Shown here piece by piece: positions 28,901-36,916 of a stretch of DNA of 41,206 bases (position 1 is its first letter; every line of letters starts with the position of its first letter). The position numbers and the translations under genes were made by a program. The DNA comes from Acidimicrobiaceae bacterium (lineage in GTDB: Bacteria; Actinomycetota; Acidimicrobiia; Acidimicrobiales; Ilumatobacteraceae): positions 1 to 41,206 of the forward strand of contig CANIHL010000008.1 of assembly GCA_947467375.1 (NCBI GenBank), written 5' to 3'. The notes under the pieces were generated by a model that was given only the letters and a program-made list of their open reading frames with translations, had not been told where the DNA came from and made no database searches.

Positions 28901-30015
28901 GCGGAAGTCTTGGTCGTCTGTATCGCGGTGAAACAACGTTCAATTTCTTTGGACGCAGGTGGTGGGGTTTTGGTATTTCCATAGCGCTCATGGTGATCAC
29001 CGTGCTCTCGTTATTCACACGCGGGCTGAATCTTGGAATGGATTTTGAGGGTGGAGTGGCGTGGGAAGTTCCAGCGAAGTCGCTAACTGTCGACGACGTA
29101 AAAACAATTTTGGATGCCAATGGCGTGTCCTCTTCTGACGCAAAGATCCAGGTGCTCAATGGATCCGATGGTGATCGCATTCGTGCTCAAGTTGGTGCTG
29201 AATCGGAATCAGTGAAGACTGCGGTTCAGAATGCACTTGCTGAAAAAGCAGGAGTGAAATCCGACGACGTGAGTGTTGCGTTGGTCAGTTCGTCGTGGGG
29301 TCGCAGCATTACGGAAAAGGCAGCACGAGCATTGCTGGTGTTCTTCCTTGTGGTGTCGCTGTTCATCGCTTGGCGTTTTGAATGGAAAATGGCAATCTCC
29401 GCAATTGCGGCCATGGCACACGACGTGTTAATTAGCGTTGGTGTGTATTCGGTAACTGGCCTTTCGGTCACTCCAGCAACTGTTATCGCGTTCCTCACCA
29501 TCCTGGGGTTCTCGTTGTATGACACCATCGTGGTATTCGACAAAGTGCACGACAACACGAAGCGATTCTCGGCATCGCGCGTGTCGTACGGAGACATCAC
29601 GAATGTTTCCATGAACCAAGTGCTCATGCGCTCGATCAACACTTCGCTGGCTGCAGTGTTGCCGGTACTTTCACTGCTTGTACTCGGATCATGGATCCTC
29701 GGAGCGGTTGCACTGCAAGAGTTTGCTCTTGCGTTGCTCGTTGGCTTGATGCTCGGGGCATACTCATCGATTTACATCGCAACGCCGTTGCTCGGAATTT
29801 TGAAGAGCCGTGAAACAAAGTTCAAGCCGATGGCAAACGAATTACATTTAGGCGAAGACATGGCGCGAATCGCCAGTTCAGGAAAGAAGCCAACTCGTAT
29901 TGTCGCTGCAGAACCTGGAAATTTGGCAAGTGCAGAAAATGCCACTCGTGAAGTCGCTTCAGTTGCGGCTGCACTGAGCCACCCACCACGGCCGCGCAAA
30001 AAACAACGCAGATAA
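28897..30015 (+). CDS. secF: Protein translocase subunit SecF
   Basis: 'LGMDFEGGVAWEV', 'GFSLYDTIVVFDKVHDN'; strong SD AAGGAGGT. Confidence 0.95.
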   Translation: MSGSLGRLYRGETTFNFFGRRWWGFGISIALMVITVLSLFTRGLNLGMDFEGGVAWEVPAKSLTVDDVKTILDANGVSSSDAKIQVLNGSDGDRIRAQVGAESESVKTAVQNALAEKAGVKSDDVSVALVSSSWGRSITEKAARALLVFFLVVSLFIAWRFEWKMAISAIAAMAHDVLISVGVYSVTGLSVTPATVIAFLTILGFSLYDTIVVFDKVHDNTKRFSASRVSYGDITNVSMNQVLMRSINTSLAAVLPVLSLLVLGSWILGAVALQEFALALLVGLMLGAYSSIYIATPLLGILKSRETKFKPMANELHLGEDMARIASSGKKPTRIVAAEPGNLASAENATREVASVAAALSHPPRPRKKQRR

Positions 30016-30027
30016 GGATCGCTCCAG

Positions 30028-32259
30028 ATGAGCACGACGTCGCGAGTTCTTCCATGGCGAAGGAATCATTCTGCGGTTGTCGAAGATCTCGTGCCGTTGC
30101 TGTCGGCATACAAGCGACGTAACCCAAAGGGCAACGTTTCGCTCATCAACGCTGCCTATGAAATGGCGAGCGCAGCACATAGCCATCAATCGCGCATGAG
30201 CGGCGAGTTGTACATCAGCCACCCAATTGCAGTTGCCCGAATTGTTGCTGAAATTGGGCTCGACGAAGTTTCCCTCGTTGCCGCTTTGTTACACGATGCG
30301 GTTGAAGACACGGAAATCACGCTTGCCGATGTTGAGGCCCGTTTCGGGGCAGAGGTTGCTGGCATCGTTGACGGTCTCACCAAGCTTGAGCGACTGCAGT
30401 TTGATTCACGCGAAGCGCAGCAAGCAGCAACAATGCGCAAAATGCTGGTGGCAATGGCCAAGGACATGCGTGTGCTCATCATCAAACTGTCCGATCGCAT
30501 GCACAACATGCGCACGATCGCGTCAGCTCCCGTCGACAAGCAGCGTCGCATAGCGCAGGAGACACTCGACATTTACGCGCCGCTTGCTCATCGATTAGGC
30601 ATGCAGGAAATGAAACAGCAGCTTGAGGACTTGTCTTTTGCTGCCTTGTTCCCGAAGCGATATGCCGAGCTTGACTATTTGGTGTCCATTCGTGCGCCCG
30701 AGCGAGATGTGTATCTGGCGAAGGCTTTGGGTCAGGTGAACACCTGGCTGTCTGCAGTGAACATCAACGCCGAGCTCACCGCGCGCGGCAAGCACTTGTG
30801 GAGCCTGTACGAAAAAATGGTGCAGAAGGGTAGAGACTTCGACGAAATTTTTGACCTCATGGCTATTCGCATCGTTGTGGACTCGGTCAAAGATTGCTAC
30901 GGAGCACTGGGTGCCATTCACGGCAAATGGAAACCCGTAGTGGGTCGCTTCAAGGACTACATCGCCATGCCGAAGTTCAACTTGTATCAGTCGCTGCACA
31001 CCACAGTGATTGGTCCGGGTGGCAAACCAATTGAAGTGCAAATTCGTTCGCGTGACATGCACCAGCGCGCCGAATGGGGAGTGGCATCACATTGGTCGTA
31101 TAAAGACGGTGTCGCAAGCACTGATATCGACTGGCTCAATCGAATTATCGATTGGCAAGACGAGGTGTCGGACCCGCGGCAATTCCTCGAAAGCCTGAAG
31201 ACCGACCTCGAACAAGATGAGTTGTTTGTCTTTACGCCAAAGGGCCGAGTAATTGCGCTTCCGCTCGATGCAACGCCAATCGATTTCGCATACGGCGTGC
31301 ACACCGAAGTTGGGCACACCTGTATTGGTGCACGGGTGAACGGTCGACTCGTTTCGTTGGACTCACGCCTGAATTCTGGAGATACCTGCGAGATTCTCAC
31401 TTCGACTGCAGAAGATGCCGCGCCGTCTGAAGAGTGGGCAAATTTTGTTGTCTCACCAAAAGCGAAGAGCAAGATTAAGCAGTGGTTCTCACGTGAGCGT
31501 ATGGAAGATCTCGTTGACACGGGCCGTGATGATCTTGTTGAGCACATGCGTAAACACGGCTTGCCCGTGCAGCGAGTGTTGACGTCTGAAGTATTTGCGC
31601 AAGAGCGTGAAGCAATGAACTACGCAGACGATGTAACACTGTTCCGAGCAATAGGTGAAGGACATGTGTCAGCGGAAACGATGGCAGGTCGCATTAGTCG
31701 ACTGATGCGCGATGGTGGCTTTGGCGAACAGCTTTCTGTTGGCATGCGCCTCGATGCTGGCAATACCACCGAGCAGATTTCGGGTGTTCATGTAGAGGGA
31801 ATGTCGGGCACCATTGTTCGCCTGTCAAAGTGCTGCACACCGGTGCCGGGTGACGAAATTATTGGCTTCCTCACCACCGATCTCGTGGTCAACGTTCACC
31901 GCGCCGACTGCTCGAATGCCATTTCGGCTGCAAGCCAAAATATTGGTCGAATGGTTGATGTTGAGTGGGCAGGAAGCGTCCACAACGCAACCTATGTTGC
32001 CGCCGTTGAGGTTGTTGCAATTGATCGGTCACGCCTCTTGCGGGATGTGGCAAATGCTCTCAGCGAAGAGCATGTCAACATCGTTTCGTGTTCTACGAAT
32101 ACGGGAGCCGACAGAGTGGCCCGCATGCGTTTTGAATTTGAGTTTGCGGATCCGAGTCATTTGCAGTCTGTGCTTCGCACGATTAAACGCATCGATTCGG
32201 TGTATGACGCATACCGTGTCATGGCGGGGGATCATCCAGCGTCTAATGTTCTCGCGTGA
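30028..32259 (+). CDS. rel: Bifunctional (p)ppGpp synthetase/hydrolase Rel
   Basis: HD motif 'LLHDAVEDTEI', 'RFKDYIAMPKFNLYQSLHTTVIGP', TGS and ACT domains. Confidence 0.97.
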   Translation: MSTTSRVLPWRRNHSAVVEDLVPLLSAYKRRNPKGNVSLINAAYEMASAAHSHQSRMSGELYISHPIAVARIVAEIGLDEVSLVAALLHDAVEDTEITLADVEARFGAEVAGIVDGLTKLERLQFDSREAQQAATMRKMLVAMAKDMRVLIIKLSDRMHNMRTIASAPVDKQRRIAQETLDIYAPLAHRLGMQEMKQQLEDLSFAALFPKRYAELDYLVSIRAPERDVYLAKALGQVNTWLSAVNINAELTARGKHLWSLYEKMVQKGRDFDEIFDLMAIRIVVDSVKDCYGALGAIHGKWKPVVGRFKDYIAMPKFNLYQSLHTTVIGPGGKPIEVQIRSRDMHQRAEWGVASHWSYKDGVASTDIDWLNRIIDWQDEVSDPRQFLESLKTDLEQDELFVFTPKGRVIALPLDATPIDFAYGVHTEVGHTCIGARVNGRLVSLDSRLNSGDTCEILTSTAEDAAPSEEWANFVVSPKAKSKIKQWFSRERMEDLVDTGRDDLVEHMRKHGLPVQRVLTSEVFAQEREAMNYADDVTLFRAIGEGHVSAETMAGRISRLMRDGGFGEQLSVGMRLDAGNTTEQISGVHVEGMSGTIVRLSKCCTPVPGDEIIGFLTTDLVVNVHRADCSNAISAASQNIGRMVDVEWAGSVHNATYVAAVEVVAIDRSRLLRDVANALSEEHVNIVSCSTNTGADRVARMRFEFEFADPSHLQSVLRTIKRIDSVYDAYRVMAGDHPASNVLA

Positions 32260-33524
32260 GTTCATTTTCTACTAGCCCCGGAACACGGGACATTTTGACT
32301 CCCGATGCAGCCCGTTGGCGCAAGTTTCAAGATGTGTTTGCTGGGGTGGTGGAAGCGGCTGGGTATGGACTCATCATTCCGCCAATGTTTGAAGACCTTG
32401 GTGTGTTCTTGCGACTTGGTGAAGCAACCGATGTCGTAACCAAAGAGATGTACGACTTTGAAGACAAAGGTGGTCGGCGAGTTGCATTGCGACCAGAGCA
32501 GACGGCGAGCGTATGCCGAGCATTCGTTCAGCACCGTCCAACCACACCATGGAAGGTGTGGTACGCGGGTCCAAACTTTCGTTACGAAAAACCACAACAG
32601 GGTCGGTATCGACAGTTCGATCAGGTTGGGCTTGAAGTTCTTGGAGTAGAAGATCCGTATCTCGATGCCGAAGTCATCGCACTCGCTGCACAGTTTTACG
32701 ACAGGCTTGGATTGAAGGAAGTGCAGTTGTCGGTGAACTCGCTTGGAGACGCAGGAGATCGCCAACGATTTACCGATGTGTTGCGCGCGTATTTCGAAGC
32801 GCACCTCAGCGAATTGTCTGAAGATTCACAAGTCACGCTCACGAAGAATCCACTTCGCGTGCTCGATTCAAAGCGGCGCGAAGATCAAACGATTATTGCG
32901 AACGCTCCTCGTATTCGCGATTACCTGAGTCCAACGGCTGGTGAGCACTTTGCGGCAGTGCTTGCTGCATTAGACGCGCAAAATATTAAATACGTCATCG
33001 ACGATCGTCTGGTGCGTGGCCTCGACTATTACCGCCGCACTACTTTCGAATTTGTCAGCACCGCGTTGCAAGCAGCGCATACCGCAATTGGTGGTGGCGG
33101 AAGATATGACGGCCTCGTAGAAGAACTTGGTGGACCGGCAACTGCTGGTATTGGTTTCGCCCTCGGACTTGACCGAACATTGTTGGCATGCGATGCAGAA
33201 AATGTGTTTCCCGCACCTAACACCGATGTGTTTGCGTTCGTGGTGGATACAACAGGGGGACATGAGGCTGCGCTGGTGTGCAATCAGCTACGGATGGCTC
33301 GCGTTGGCGCAGATCGTGCGTTCGACAATCGCAGCATGAAGGCACAGATGAAAGCTGCCGATCGCAGCGGAGCACAGGTCGCCATCATTATTGGGTCAAA
33401 CGAATTGGAAGCCGGACAGGCCGTCATTAGACCGATGAATTCGGGCGAGCAATACAGTGTGAATCGTGCTGATCTGCTTACCGCAATTCAAAATGAGGTC
33501 AGCAAATTTCAATCTGCAAACTAG
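32256..33524 (+). CDS. hisS: Histidyl-tRNA synthetase
   Basis: 'PGTRDILTPDAARW', 'LRPEQTASVCRAFVQH', 'LVRGLDYYRRTTFEFV'; GTG start overlapping rel stop. Confidence 0.96.
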   Translation: MSSFSTSPGTRDILTPDAARWRKFQDVFAGVVEAAGYGLIIPPMFEDLGVFLRLGEATDVVTKEMYDFEDKGGRRVALRPEQTASVCRAFVQHRPTTPWKVWYAGPNFRYEKPQQGRYRQFDQVGLEVLGVEDPYLDAEVIALAAQFYDRLGLKEVQLSVNSLGDAGDRQRFTDVLRAYFEAHLSELSEDSQVTLTKNPLRVLDSKRREDQTIIANAPRIRDYLSPTAGEHFAAVLAALDAQNIKYVIDDRLVRGLDYYRRTTFEFVSTALQAAHTAIGGGGRYDGLVEELGGPATAGIGFALGLDRTLLACDAENVFPAPNTDVFAFVVDTTGGHEAALVCNQLRMARVGADRAFDNRSMKAQMKAADRSGAQVAIIIGSNELEAGQAVIRPMNSGEQYSVNRADLLTAIQNEVSKFQSAN

Positions 33525-33527
33525 GCT
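33522..33527 (+). promoter_or_regulatory. Putative leaderless -10 (TAGGCT) for aspS, sharing TAG with the hisS stop codon
   Basis: TAGGCT-gaaagcctc-ATG; hisS stop is 33522-33524. Confidence 0.55.
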
Positions 33528-33536
33528 GAAAGCCTC

Positions 33537-35324
33537 ATGTCGTCTCCATTGCAGCCTTTAGGCGAATCAACTTCACTTCGTACTCAACTATGCGGCGGTC
33601 TTCGTGCCGAGCACATAGGCAATACCGTCACCGTGTGTGGCTGGATCGCACGCCGTCGTGAGCACGGCGAGCATCTCGCCTTCCTCGACGTTCGCGACTA
33701 CAGCGGAGTAATCCAATGTGTAGTCGACAACGAAACCGATGTTCGATCCGAATGGGTAGTGCAAGTTACTGGTCGAGTACAGGCCCGTCCGGATGGCACC
33801 GTGAACACGAACTTGGCAACCGGTGACGTTGAATTGACGGACTGCAAAGTGGTTGTCCTGAACTCGGCAGAAGCACCTCCATTTCCGATCGATGCCCGTG
33901 CAGACGATGTAGACGAAAATGTTCGTTTGAAGTATCGCTATCTCGACATTCGTCGCGAGCGCATGCAGCGCAACTTACGAATTCGCGCCAAGGTCAACTC
34001 TGCAATTCGTCGCGCCATGGAGTCGCAGAGTTTTGTTGAAGTAGAGACTCCGTTCCTCATGCCAAGCACTCCAGAAGGAGCTCGCGAATTCTTGGTTCCT
34101 TCACGTAAAGAGCCTGGTTCGTTCTATGCGTTACCGCAGTCGCCGCAGTTGTGGAAGCAGTTGCTGATGGTGGCGGGTATCGATCGCTATTACCAAATTG
34201 CTCGCTGCTTACGCGACGAGGACTTGCGCGCCGATCGTCAGTACGAATTCATGCAGCTCGATGCTGAAATGAGTTTCGTCACCAAAGACGACGTACTTGG
34301 CGCAATCAGCGAAGCCGTCATGGCTGCCGCAGAAGCGGTGTTGGGCGAACGTCCACCACAAATCGAGCAGATCACGTGGCTCGATGCAATGAATCGCTTT
34401 GGCCTCGATAAACCCGACATGCGTTTTGGTATGGAACTTATTGAACTCACCAGCGTGTTTGTCGGCACCGAGTTCAAAGCATTTTCACAAGCGGAATCCA
34501 TCAAGGGCATTCGTGTAGATGGTGCAACGTATCCAGACGCTGCCGCTTACGGCAGAAGCAAACTTGACGCACTCACCGATCGCGCAAAACAAATCGGCGC
34601 TAAGGGCTTGGTGTGGATGAAGGTGGGCGAAGGACTTGCTCTCGATTCGCCAGTTGCCAAGTTCTTGTCAGATGCCGAGCGTGCTGCACTTGTTGCGGCA
34701 ATGGGAGCACAACCTGGGGACCTGTTGTTGCTCGTTGCCGACACATGGTCAACAACGTGCGATGTGCTTGGCACATTGCGTAATGACATCGGTCGTCCAC
34801 CAGTACACGAAGGTCCATATCGATACGTGTGGGTTATTGACTTTCCGTTGTTCGTTGGCATCAACGCCACAACAGGGAAGCCACAGCCGGGCCATCATCC
34901 GTTCTGTCAGCCACACCCAGAAGACATTGAACGACTTGAATCAGATCCAATGTCAGTGCGCGCACTCGCGTACGACTTGGTCTTGAACGGTTGGGAACTG
35001 GGATCTGGTTCGATTCGAATTCACGAGCCAGAAATGCAACGTCGTGTGTTCCGTCAATTGGGCATTTCCGATGAAGACGCAGATCGTCGCTTTGGTTTCT
35101 TCTTGCAACCGTTTAAATACGGCGCGCCGCCACACGGTGGTTTCGCTTTTGGCACCGACCGTCTTGTTGCAATTCTCGCTGGCGAAGAAAACATTCGTGA
35201 AGTCATTGCTTTCCCGAAGACCCAATCGGGTAGCGATCCAATGACGAATGCTCCTACACCTGTTGGTGCTGCTCAACTCAACGAGCTGGGCATTCGACTG
35301 CTTCCTCCACCGGCGAAGAGTTAG
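33537..35324 (+). CDS. aspS: Aspartyl-tRNA synthetase
   Basis: 'VTVCGWIARRREHGEHLAFLDVRDYSGVIQ', 'RYYQIARCLRDEDLRADRQYEFMQLDAEMSFV'. Confidence 0.97.
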   Translation: MSSPLQPLGESTSLRTQLCGGLRAEHIGNTVTVCGWIARRREHGEHLAFLDVRDYSGVIQCVVDNETDVRSEWVVQVTGRVQARPDGTVNTNLATGDVELTDCKVVVLNSAEAPPFPIDARADDVDENVRLKYRYLDIRRERMQRNLRIRAKVNSAIRRAMESQSFVEVETPFLMPSTPEGAREFLVPSRKEPGSFYALPQSPQLWKQLLMVAGIDRYYQIARCLRDEDLRADRQYEFMQLDAEMSFVTKDDVLGAISEAVMAAAEAVLGERPPQIEQITWLDAMNRFGLDKPDMRFGMELIELTSVFVGTEFKAFSQAESIKGIRVDGATYPDAAAYGRSKLDALTDRAKQIGAKGLVWMKVGEGLALDSPVAKFLSDAERAALVAAMGAQPGDLLLLVADTWSTTCDVLGTLRNDIGRPPVHEGPYRYVWVIDFPLFVGINATTGKPQPGHHPFCQPHPEDIERLESDPMSVRALAYDLVLNGWELGSGSIRIHEPEMQRRVFRQLGISDEDADRRFGFFLQPFKYGAPPHGGFAFGTDRLVAILAGEENIREVIAFPKTQSGSDPMTNAPTPVGAAQLNELGIRLLPPPAKS

Positions 35325-35327
35325 GGT
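35322..35327 (+). promoter_or_regulatory. Putative leaderless -10 (TAGGGT) for rarA, sharing TAG with the aspS stop codon
   Basis: TAGGGT-cgcattcg-GTG; aspS stop is 35322-35324. Confidence 0.5.
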
Positions 35328-35335
35328 CGCATTCG

Positions 35336-36604
35336 GTGGGCAACGCCGAAGATCTTTTCACTGCAGCGGTGAACGAACGCTTGCGTGGTCAAGCTCCGCT
35401 TGCTGCTCGCTTGCGTCCAAAGAGCCTTGACGAAATAGTCGGACAGCAACACTTAGTTGCACCTGGTGCACCGCTACGCAAACTGATTGAGGCCGATCGT
35501 TTGTCGTCGGTCATTTTGTGGGGCCCACCGGGAACGGGGAAGACCACACTTGCCGAAGTGGTTGCACTGACAACGAATCGTGCTTTCGAACGACTGTCTG
35601 CAGTGACATCGGGCGTCAAGGATGTTCGTGAAGCAATTGAGCGGGCAACCGATCGCCTTGGCCAACATGGAAAGTCAACAATCGTGTTTGTTGATGAGAT
35701 TCATCGATTCTCCACATCGCAACAAGATGCGTTGCTGCCTTCTGTTGAAAGTGGAATCATCACGCTGATCGGAGCGACCACAGAAAATCCGTATTTTGAA
35801 GTGAACGCACCGTTGCGCAGTCGCAGCACGCTGTTTCGTTTAGAGCCATTACAAACGCAAGATATTCGTGTGCTCTTGTTACGCGGTCTGGGAGCAGAAG
35901 CATTGAGTGCAACCGATGAAGCATTGAGCAAGCTGATGCAACTCTCTGGGGGAGACGGTCGTCAAAGTTTGACGGCGCTTGAAGTTGCATGTGCACTCGC
36001 ACGCCCGCAACAGGTCACGCTCGATCATGTGGAAGCCGCACTTGGTGTGAGCTCGCTTCGTTATGGCCGCGACGATCACTACGACGTGGTGTCGGCGTTT
36101 ATTAAATGCATGCGCGGTAGCGATGTTGATGCATCGGTTTTTTGGCTTGCTCGCATGCTTGAAGCAGGCGATGATCCGCGATTCATTGCTCGTCGAATGA
36201 TTATTTTTGCATCTGAAGACATTGGCGTGGCCGATTCACAAGCTCTTGTGATTGCGGTTTCAGCAGCCCATGCTGTCGATCATGTTGGGCTTCCCGAAGC
36301 GCAACTCAATCTTTCGCAGTGCGCCATTTATCTGGCGCGTGCTCCGAAGAGCAATAGCTCGGCGCAGGCCATTTGGAACGCCAGGGCCGACATTCGAAAC
36401 GGCGTGGATGTGGAAGTTCCGGCGCATCTACGCGACGCGCATTACTCGGGTGCACAAGAAATTGGCCATGGGGCGGGGTACCAATCACCTCATAATGCTC
36501 ATTTGCAGGACGAAAAGGTGGAACAGGGCTATTTACCTGCGCAAACTGAAGGGCGGGCTGTTCCACAGATTCCGTACTATCGGCCGTCAAACAACGACCG
36601 TTAG
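35336..36604 (+). CDS. rarA: Replication-associated recombination protein A (AAA+ ATPase)
   Basis: '[22 protein letters not shown]', 'ILWGPPGTGKTTLAEVVA'; GTG start. Confidence 0.93.
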   Translation: MGNAEDLFTAAVNERLRGQAPLAARLRPKSLDEIVGQQHLVAPGAPLRKLIEADRLSSVILWGPPGTGKTTLAEVVALTTNRAFERLSAVTSGVKDVREAIERATDRLGQHGKSTIVFVDEIHRFSTSQQDALLPSVESGIITLIGATTENPYFEVNAPLRSRSTLFRLEPLQTQDIRVLLLRGLGAEALSATDEALSKLMQLSGGDGRQSLTALEVACALARPQQVTLDHVEAALGVSSLRYGRDDHYDVVSAFIKCMRGSDVDASVFWLARMLEAGDDPRFIARRMIIFASEDIGVADSQALVIAVSAAHAVDHVGLPEAQLNLSQCAIYLARAPKSNSSAQAIWNARADIRNGVDVEVPAHLRDAHYSGAQEIGHGAGYQSPHNAHLQDEKVEQGYLPAQTEGRAVPQIPYYRPSNNDR

Positions 36605-36637
36605 GGCAAAGCCCATTGGCGTTGGAGGGTTATCACC

Positions 36638-36883
36638 ATGATGAAGCGACTGTTTTGGTTTGTGCTTGGCGCATTCGCCGGCGTGTTTGGTGTTCGCTAC
36701 GCAAAAAATAAAGCTCGTGTTGCAGCAGAGCAATTGACCCCTGGTCAGATTGCAGCCGATGTTCTTGAAGGTGCCGTGAAACTGGCACAACAGGGCATGG
36801 AAATTGTGCGTAATTTGCGTAAGGACGAAGAAGGCATTCATTTTGAGTCCGAATCGGTAACGGTCACTCAAAATCAGAATTAG
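36638..36883 (+). CDS. Small membrane protein, DUF6167-like
   Basis: 'RLFWFVLGAFAGVFGVRYAKNKARVAAEQLTPGQIAADVLEGAVKLAQQGMEIVRNLRKDE'; position between rarA and alaS; SD GGAGGG. Confidence 0.7.
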   Translation: MMKRLFWFVLGAFAGVFGVRYAKNKARVAAEQLTPGQIAADVLEGAVKLAQQGMEIVRNLRKDEEGIHFESESVTVTQNQN

Positions 36884-36902
36884 CCAGTACGTGGTGCCGA
36901 AC

Positions 36903-36908
36903 TAGACT
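36903..36908 (+). promoter_or_regulatory. Putative leaderless -10 (TAGACT), 8 nt before alaS ATG
   Basis: TAGACT-gttcgtaa-ATG. Confidence 0.6.
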
Positions 36909-36916
36909 GTTCGTAA

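Noticed and set aside
30987-31547. 186-aa minus-strand ORF opposite rel
   Set aside because: Lies inside the conserved synthetase/TGS region of rel; shadow ORF.
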